DNA of 39,326 bases from JBKBUF01 sp046290815 (lineage in GTDB: Bacteria; Bacteroidota; Bacteroidia; Cytophagales; Cytophagaceae). Below the pieces are notes generated by a model, which was given only the letters and a program-made list of their open reading frames with translations, did no database searches and was not told the DNA's origin. The stretch lies in the NCBI GenBank assembly GCA_046290815.1, contig JBKBUF010000036.1, positions 1 through 39,326 of the forward strand, written 5' to 3'. Made by a program: the position numbers and the translations under genes. Positions 1 to 9,200 of this stretch are shown here, in pieces (within the stretch, counting starts at the first letter, position 1; every line of letters starts with the position of its first letter).

Positions 1-119
1 AGAATTAAGAATTAAGAATTAAGAATTAAGAATTAAGAATTAAGAATTAAGAATTAAGAATTAAGAATTAAGAATTAAGAATTAAGAATTAAGAATTAAG
101 AATTAAGAATTAAGAATTA
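1..119. repeat. Heptamer tandem repeat, 17 copies of AGAATTA
   Basis: Seventeen uninterrupted copies of the 7-bp unit AGAATTA run from the first base of the window and end in a poly-A stretch (120-130). The array may extend beyond the window. It contains in-phase stop codons (TAA) and is not coding. Four copies in the opposite orientation lie at 229-256. Confidence 0.97.
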
Positions 120-171
120 AAAAAAAAAAATTAGTTACATGATTAACTCCAACTTTAATCATAACTCATAT

Positions 172-213
172 AAAAGAAAAAATCCATACCCGGAAATGAT
201 TCCGAATATGGAT
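172..213 (-). terminator. Intrinsic terminator of the giant surface-protein gene
   Basis: Arms 182-195 and 200-213 form a 14-bp stem with a 4-nt loop, followed on the minus strand by a T-rich run (172-181). Two of the 14 pairs are G-U wobbles that exist only in the minus-strand RNA, which supports that orientation. The hairpin begins 53 nt beyond the stop of the gene ending at 266. Confidence 0.85.
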
Positions 214-228
214 CCTATTATTAAAAAA

Positions 229-256
229 TTCTTAATTCTTAACTCTTAATTCTTAA
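229..256. repeat. Four inverted copies of the same heptamer
   Basis: Four units of TTCTTAA (one as CTCTTAA) are the reverse complement of the 1-119 array. With that array they form an inverted pair enclosing about 110 bp, which holds the terminator of the giant minus-strand gene. The pair could fold as a long cruciform or hairpin. Confidence 0.9.
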
Positions 257-265
257 TTAAACAAC

Positions 266-3200
266 CTACCTCACCAGCGTCACATCTCCTTTTATCTGAT
301 ACGGCCCTCTGTATTGTTCATCCAGTCCTTCGTAGGTGATCAGGTAGTTGTAAACACCCACCGGCATTATTTCGCCTCTGTAGGTACCATCCCAGGTAGC
401 TCCAGGGTCCGAGCTGGCAAATATCACCTCTCCCCATCTGTTGAATACAAGTATCTTAAAATTGGTATAATATTTACCAAAGATATCCAGATTACCTTTC
501 GTGTGGTGCCCTGGTATCAAAGCATTTGGTACGAATACTCTTGGCGGACATATATCTCTGATCAACACACTGTCAGAGTTTCTGCAGTTGAATTCATTGA
601 TGACTGTCACATGATACATGCCAGGTTCGTTTACCTGTATAATTCTCGTAGTGTCACTTACCGGTGACCAGATATAGGTCATACCAGGTCCGGCATCCAA
701 GGTGACAGGTCTGTTATCTTCCTTACAGAATTTCAACTGATCAGGCAGGGTAACTCTCGGAACAACTTTTAACTCCACATTTGAAACCAGAGTCGTATCA
801 CAATCCCCTATTTTCACCAAAACCGAATAACTTCCGTTTTCTGTTATTGTCAGGCTTTCCAGCGTATGGTTAAGCGGAGTTCCATTCTTAAACCAGGTAT
901 AGCTAATCGGCAGTGAATCTATGTTAGTAATATTGATTGGCCTTGCAACAAATGTGGCAAGTTCGTTGGCACAGAAGGCTGAATCTTTAATTACGAATCT
1001 AGGTGTTGGTACCGATATTAGCCTTACACTATCCCTCGAGCTGCATCCGCGATTGTCTGTAACAGTCACAGTATAGAATGTAGTATCAATCGGAGCTACC
1101 ACCACAATGGTGGTCAGATTAGTTCCGGACTGTCCTGTTTCCCATGCATAGGTAGCATTTGTGGCATTAGATGTAGCAGTGATAGATACAGGCTTGTTAA
1201 CACAAGACACTACATTATTTGATGTTATTACAGGCGGAGCTGTAACCTGTGTAGGGGCTGATGAAGTACAGTTTCCGTAACTAAATAGGATGCTGTAGTT
1301 CCCTGCAGTCGGTACAGACAGGAATGCTCTGTTTTGGCCAAACATCAGTACTCCATTTTGATACCACTGGAATATACCAGGAACATTAGGAATATTTTGC
1401 GGCCCGGCATAAATGATCAATGTATCAGAATAACAGAAGTGCGGCGGCAAGGTAAATGACGGCGGATCATAAACTACCACTGTCGCGGTGTCTCTTGTGA
1501 AACAGCCTCTGTTATCACGAACAGTAAGGACGACAGTCTGATCATTACCAACTGAAGAAAGGTTCAGATTTTGGGTATTGGCCAAAACTGTTCCTGACAA
1601 GTCTGTCCATTGGTACCCATCATATCCTGAATTAAGACCTAAAAATTGTGTTGAACTATTTCTACAGATATACTGGTCAGCTCCGGCATTTGCAACTGGC
1701 GCAGGTGCGACAATCAGACCAACCTGTGAAGTATGGCTTTGACACAATCCATTGCCTGTAGAAGTCAGGGACAAGGTTACCTGTCCTGCTGCTAAATCAG
1801 CAGCTGATGGATGGTATTTTACGGTCAGTGCAAATTCATTTGGCGAAAACACTCCCGTTCCTGAACTCACCCACTGTCCTCCCTGAGCATTGATCACCTG
1901 TCCCTGAAGATCAGCACCTGCGCTGATATCACACATAATCTGTGCTGTAGCACTGGTCATAGGTACAGACTGGAAGCTGATAGTAAGGGTGTCTCTTGCA
2001 GGGGGGCAGTAGCTCGATGTTGCAGCAAGTACAATTCTAACAGATCCTGAAGTTGTATCTGCTGTTGAAGGATGATAAGTAGTGGCCAGGTTAATCGTTC
2101 CGGGACTAAATTGTCCGGTACCAAGAGTTGACCAAATAATTCCATTGGAATTAACGACCTCACCCTGCAATGCCACAGTTCTCACATCTGCACATAGATT
2201 TCTGTCAGGCCCTGCGTATACTTCAGGCACCTTCATGAACTCTATGCTGAAAGATCCGGTAACCGGTTCACAGGATGCATTCGATGCCGTTACTATCAGG
2301 TTAACTATTCCTGCAGCTGCATCTGTTGTTCCCGGAATATATGTAGGATTAGCAGTGTTTCCATTCAGGAAAGTACCGTTACCTGTGGTGCTCCATGAAA
2401 TGTTGGTTGCCCCTGTTATATTGGATGAAACACTTATTGAACCTGCGGTTTCGCATACCTGCATGGCAGGTGGCATAATTACAGTCGGTTTAACAATTAC
2501 AGTTACCTGCTTTTGATCGGTTGCAGGAGGACATATATCCTCCAGATAAGCTGTTAAAGTCAAAGTAATAATTCCTGCAGATACATCAGTAGCGGATGGG
2601 TGGTAGTTAGACACCAACATATTAGATGAAGGTGTATATGTACCGGATCCTGAACTTGTCCACACAGAATGGCTGGAATTTGTTACAATACCACGCACCG
2701 GAACTGTATTCACATCTGAACAAATAATGGTATCCTGACCTGCATTAGCCGTAGGAGCTGCAAAGAATTGCAATCCCAGCTGATCGTTATGGCTTCCGCA
2801 TACAGGATCTGCAACCGTGGTAAGTGTCAAAGTAACTCCGTTAATAAAATCATTTCCGGATGGAATATAGCTTGCATTTAAAGTAGTATTATTCGGTGAA
2901 AAACTTCCCTGACCGTTGGTGGTCCAAACACCTCCCGAACTGTTTTCAACCATTCCTTTTAACTCCACTTGTTGAGCAGTAATACATAATCTCTGATCAG
3001 GACCTGCATCCGCAAGTGGGTCCGGCTTTATGATAATACTCTTGTAGGCCGATACAGGAGGACATGCACCGTTTGAAAGTGATGTTAACATAAGGCTCAC
3101 CGCCTGATTCAGTTTATCCTGTTCAGATGGTGAATAAGTGACATTCAAACTTCCCGAAGGAGGATTAAAGGTACCGGAACCAAATGTTGTCCAGGTATCA

Positions 3201-6200
3201 ATAGTGGAATGAGTTATAGTTCCGGTAAGTGGAATTCCGGCATTAGAACTGTTACATATAGTGTCATTATTGCCTGCACTTACAACCGGAAGCTGGTCAA
3301 AACTTACTGTTAAACTTCTGTCAACAGGCTGACAGGTTCCGTTTCCTGTACTGGTTAATGTAAGTGTAACCGTTCCTGTTTTGTCTGTGGAAGATGGAAT
3401 ATAACTTGCATTCATCGCTTGATTATTCGGTGCGAAATGACCGCTACCACTGGTTTCCCAGGTTCCGCCGGAAGCTACAGTGACATTTCCTGTTAAATTG
3501 ATTCTGTTTACTGTAACACAAACATTCTGATCAGGACCAACAGTCACCACCGGTCTTGGTGTCATGCTTAGCCTTACTTCGGATGTTACCGGATTACATA
3601 CAGATAAACCATTGGCCGTAAGAGTTAATACTACCGTTGAGCTGTTATCTCTTTCAGTACCTGAGGGCGTATAGGTAGCTGCCAGATTACTTGAACTTCC
3701 TATAGAACCATTTCCGGTTGTTGACCAATTTACTGAACTATAGTTTTGTGCACTTCCGGACAAATTGAACAATGGCACATCGGCACAAGCAGTCTGATCA
3801 AAACCTGCAAACACCCTTGGTTCATTTTCAAATCTGATCACCACTGTATCTCTTCTCTGTCTGCATAATCCGTTCGAGGTCGAAGCAAGATACAATGTAA
3901 CTTCTCCGTTTATTTTATCATTTACTCCCGGAACATAGGTTGCGTTAAGTGTAGCATTATTCGGAAGGAAATTACCGGTACCGGTTGTGATCCATGTAGG
4001 AGGTCCCGCAGAAACATTTCCGTTAAGTGCGACGCCGCTGGTGTTTGTACAAGCCATTATATCAGAACCTGCATTGATAGTAGGCCCTGGTATGATGGTG
4101 AAAGTTACATCATCTGCAGTGATCGGACATGTGCCTGAGGTAGAGCTGGTGAAAGTTAAAGTTATAGAAGTAGCAGTAATTTCAGCTGCAGTTGGCATAT
4201 AAGTACCGTTCATAGCTGTAGGTCCCGGAGTAAAGGTTCCGTTTCCGTTAGACCAGGTTCCGGTAGTTCCTGAAGCTTCCAGTCTTATCGGTAAGTCAGT
4301 AACACAAACTGTTTTATCAGGACCTGCATTTGCTACAGGAGAAGAATCAAAAATTATCCTGATAGTATCTTCATAGAAACTACAATTTCCATTACCCATG
4401 GTTGTTAGCTTCAGCAATACACTTCCATCTGTTTTATCCTGATTGGAAGGAATATAAGAAGTAGCAAGAGAGGTTTCTGATGGACTAAAGGTACCTGATC
4501 CGAATGTAGTCCACTCCCCTCCTGTAGCAACTGTAATCACGCCATTAATTTCCACATCGGTTACATCAGCACAAACCCTCATCTCCGGACCTGCATCTAC
4601 AGTTGGAGCAGGGGTAATTCTTAAGATCATTTGATCAGTAACAGGATTACATAATCCGTTGCCTGTTGAAGTAAGCACAAACACTACCTGTCCGTTATCT
4701 ATGTCAGACTGTGTGAAAGCATAGGCGCCTGTTAGTGTTGTATTGGAAGGAGAAACTGATCCAGCCCCGGAATAAGACCATATAGCACCGCTTGCATTTT
4801 GAACCACACCTTCTAACCTCACTTCTTCTGCATCGGCACAAACTGTCTGATCAGGACCGGCATTCACAACGGGAAGTGGCTGAACATTTATTCTGACTAC
4901 TGCTGAAGCAGGTGGACAAACACCATTACCTACGGTAGTGAATGTAAGGTTTACAGAGGCGGCAGCCCTGTCTGCTGCTGATGGGACATAAGTAACAGAT
5001 GTGCTATTAACACCAGGAGCAAATGTTCCGGATCCTGCAGTAGACCAAACCCCACCTGAAGCATTTGCAATTGAAGGAGTTATGGTAACTCCATTTGCAT
5101 CAGCACATACCGATTGATCCGGCATTGGATTAACAGCAGGCAGATTACGGAAGAATACTGTTATAGTATCAGATACAGGATTACACAACCCGTTTCCTGT
5201 AGAAGTTAAACTGATTCTGATCTGCCCGGCAGCTTTATCCGCATTGGATGGCAGATAATTAGTAGAAAGGTTATTGGAAGAGGGTGAAAAAATTCCACTT
5301 CCTGAAGTAGCCCATACTCCACCAGTTGCAATGGTTACAGAACCTGATAAAGGAATAGATGTTATGTTTTCACACACGGTCACATCAGTTCCCGGATTTA
5401 CAACAGGGACAGGAGTAAAACTTATGTTCATCTGATCCGATGCAGGACGGCAATTTCCGTTGCCAGTTGTTCTTAATGTCAATGTTACTAAACCTGCATT
5501 TTTATCATTATCTGAAGGTACATAAGTCGGATTCAGGGCGCTTGCATCTGGTGTAAATGTTCCCGAGCCTGAAGTTGACCAAACCTGTCCTGAAGCAACA
5601 GTCAGTTGAGCATTTAATGGTACGGCAGTAACATCTGCGCAAAGCGTTCTGTCAGGACCTGCATTTACTGTTACCGAAGGAGTAATGTTAATCTGCATTT
5701 GATCGGATACATTACCACAAGGGCTAAAACCTGTACCTGTCAAGGTCAATGTAATGTTACCTGCGCTTCTGTCTGCTGCACTCAGCTGATAATGAATGGC
5801 CAGATTATTTCTCGAGGGAACAAATGTTCCGCTTCCTGAACTTGTCCAGTTGGTAGTAAGGGTATTTTGGGAAGTTCCTGTAACATTAAGTCTCAGGGTA
5901 TCGGCACAGACAATAATATCCGGTCCGGCATCTACCTGAGGTTGCGGGATAATATTCAATACTAACTGATCAGAAACAGGGTTACAAGTACCATGGTCTG
6001 TAGAGGTTAAGGTAATTGTAACATTACCTGCTGCAATATCATCGGCTGTTATGGAATAATTAGTGTTAAGAGATGTAGTGCTTCCGAAAGTGCCATTTCC
6101 AGAAGTCGACCATGCAACTCCACCTGCATTTCTTATTGTTCCGTTCAGATTTACTACAGGGTTTGATGAACATGCAGACAAATCCGGTCCGGCATTTACA

Positions 6201-9200
6201 ATTGGCCTTGGACGTATATTCACACTCACTCTTTCAAATCTGGAAGCACACACAGGTGTCGCGGTAGATGTCAAGGTAAATGTAAGAACACCACCTGATA
6301 GGTCTGATGAAGTTGGATTATAAGTTACGTTTACTGCATTGGCATTCGGACTGAAAGTTCCTGTTCCGGTACTAGTCCATGTACCACCTGTTGAATTCAA
6401 TATCTGGCCATTTAAAACAATGGAGTTAACATCAGCGCATATATTCTGAGTTGGTCCTGTAATAACCCTTGGTACAGAATTGAAAGTAACAGTCATTTGA
6501 TCACTTACAGGATTACATGTTCCATTACCGGTTGTGGTATATGTAATGACCACCGAACCTGTAGTAGTATCTGCCGGAGAAGGGAAATAGCTCGCAGTAG
6601 GTGAAATGTTATCCGGAGCAAAATAACCCGATCCGGAGCTGGTCCAGACTGCACCGGCAGAAACAGTAAAAGTTCCGGCCATAGTTACTGATCTTATATC
6701 GGCACATACAGTCTGATCCGGACCTGCATTTACTGTCGGTGCAGGTGTTAAAGTATATGTTACCTCATCTGATACAGCCAGACAAGTTGCTGAAGCAGGA
6801 ATCTGGTAAGTGAATGTCAGACTACCTGCTGCCCTTTCTGCAACTGTAGGTATATAAGTAACAGATGGAGAATTGTTACTTGGATTATAAGTACCGCTTC
6901 CTCCTGTCCATGATCCACCTGATGCGTTCGCAACGGTTGCATTTAATGTGATACCTCCTATATCAGCGCATACAGTCCTGTCAGGACCTGCATTTACCCT
7001 TATTAAAGGAAGAAAGGTTACACGCATCTGATCTGACACCAGACTGCAGGTGTCGTTTCCTACTGAGGTTAAAGTGATAATAATTGAACCGGCAGATGTA
7101 TCTGCAGAAGACGGAAAATAGGTTGCATTTAAAGCTGTGTTGTTAGGCACAAATGTTCCTGTACCATTTGTACTCCAGAATCCTCCGGAAGTATTTTGAA
7201 CAGAACCATTCAGCGGAACTCTTAGATTATTTCCACATATAGTCTGATCGGGCCCGGCATTAACTGTCGGACCAGTAGGGAAAAATATGGTTACATTATC
7301 TGACACCGAAGGACAGGATCCGGAAGGTATAGTTGTTGCAGTAAGTGTTACTGAGCCTGAAGATATTTCACCTGCTGAAGGCTGATAGAAAGCGTTCATG
7401 GTAGAATTGTTCGGTGAAAAACTTCCTCCTCCCCCAGACCATGTTGCAGGAGATCCTGTAGCATTCAGCCGCACAGGAAGGTCATTGGTACAAACATACT
7501 GTGCAGGCCCTGCATTTATAAATGGTACATTTGTAAAGGTAACTACACTTTGATCAGAAATATTCTCGCAAGGAGCAGCACCGGTTGTGGTAACAGTGAA
7601 GTTTATTGTTCCGGCAACTTTATCTGCAGCGGAGATATTATATGTAGCATTGATAACATTAGGGCCGGGTGTAAAGGTACCTGTACCATTTGTAGTCCAT
7701 ATTACACCTTGCGCATTTTCCAATATTGCATTATTAAATACAAAGCTTGCATCGGCACCGCAAACATATTGATCAGGACCTGCTGAAACAACAGGTGCTG
7801 GAACAATATTGAATGTTACCACATCTGAAACAGAATTACAATTTCCGTTTCCTGTGGAGGTCAAAGTTAAGGTCACAGAACCGGCCTGAATTTCACCAAC
7901 AGATGGTCGATAGCTGGCATTTAAGCTGGTATTTCCAGGTGTAAATATACCTGAACCTCCGGACCATACACCGCCGGTAGCTACGGTAACAGTTCCGTTT
8001 AATCCGAAACCCGGGGTATTTGCACATACAGAGGATCCGTTACCTGCATCTACTGTCGGAGGCGGAGTAAAGTTAATCCTTACAGTAGCACTTTCAGGAT
8101 TACAAATTCCGTTACCTGTAGTTGTAAGAGTAAGAACCACATTTCCTGCAGAAACTTCTGATGTTGTTGGAGTATATGTTATGGTAAGTTGATTTTCTGA
8201 AGGAGAGTAAACACCTGCCCCTCCCGACCAAACACCACCTGTGGCATTGGTAACAGATCCGGAAAGTGCAGCAGCAGGATTGTTACTACATACATTTACA
8301 TCCGGTCCGGGATTTACAGTAGGTGCAGGCGTGATATTGATAGCCACAGCATCATTTACCGGATTACATGTACCATTGTTGGTGCTTGTAAGTACAAGGT
8401 TAATAGGTCCTGTACTTAATTCAGCAGCTGTAGGAATATAGGTTACCACTAACGACGATGCAGATGGTGAGAATGTACCTGTACCACCTGACCACTGCCC
8501 TCCTCCTGCTCCGTTTACGGAACCGATCAATTCTACTGATGGATTATTAAAACATATGGTTCTGTCCGGACCGGCATCTACAGTCGGAGGAGCTGTGAAA
8601 ATAATGTTGACATTATCACTTACAGGATTACATTCCGGAGCAAATGCTGTAAGCGTCATAGTAAGATTATTTGCTGCAATTTCCGCGGCTGTAGGAGTGT
8701 AAGTTACAACCAGGCTGGTTGCATTAGGACTGTAAGTTCCATTACCTCCTGACCACAAGAAATTACTTGCATTACTTGCGGTACCTTGCAGTACTACCTG
8801 AGGATTATTGCTGCATCTTTCTATATCAGGACCTGCATTTACCTCAGGGGCTCTGTTGTACAAAATGAAAAGAGTATCAGAACCGGGGTCACATCCATCG
8901 CCGGTGTATCCGTTCATTACAAGCATTGATAATCCCGAAGTAACTTCAGCGGCAGAAGGAACATAAGTAATATTTAAGGTATTTACATTAGGGATAAATG
9001 AACCTCCTGATCCCTGCCATACTACATTAGCTCCGGGTGATACACTCCCGGAAATTGCTCTTGTGGCGTTATTGGCACAAGCTGTAATATCCGGTCCAAG
9101 GTTAACTACTGGAGAGTTTCTGTATGTTACCACTGCATTGTCGGAAACAGGAGAACATCCTGAAGCTGTAACAGCAAGAGTGAAATTCAGTGATACAAGT

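Noticed and set aside
1..119. Heptamer array as a CRISPR array
   Set aside because: The units are 7 bp with no unique spacers, and no cas genes are present.
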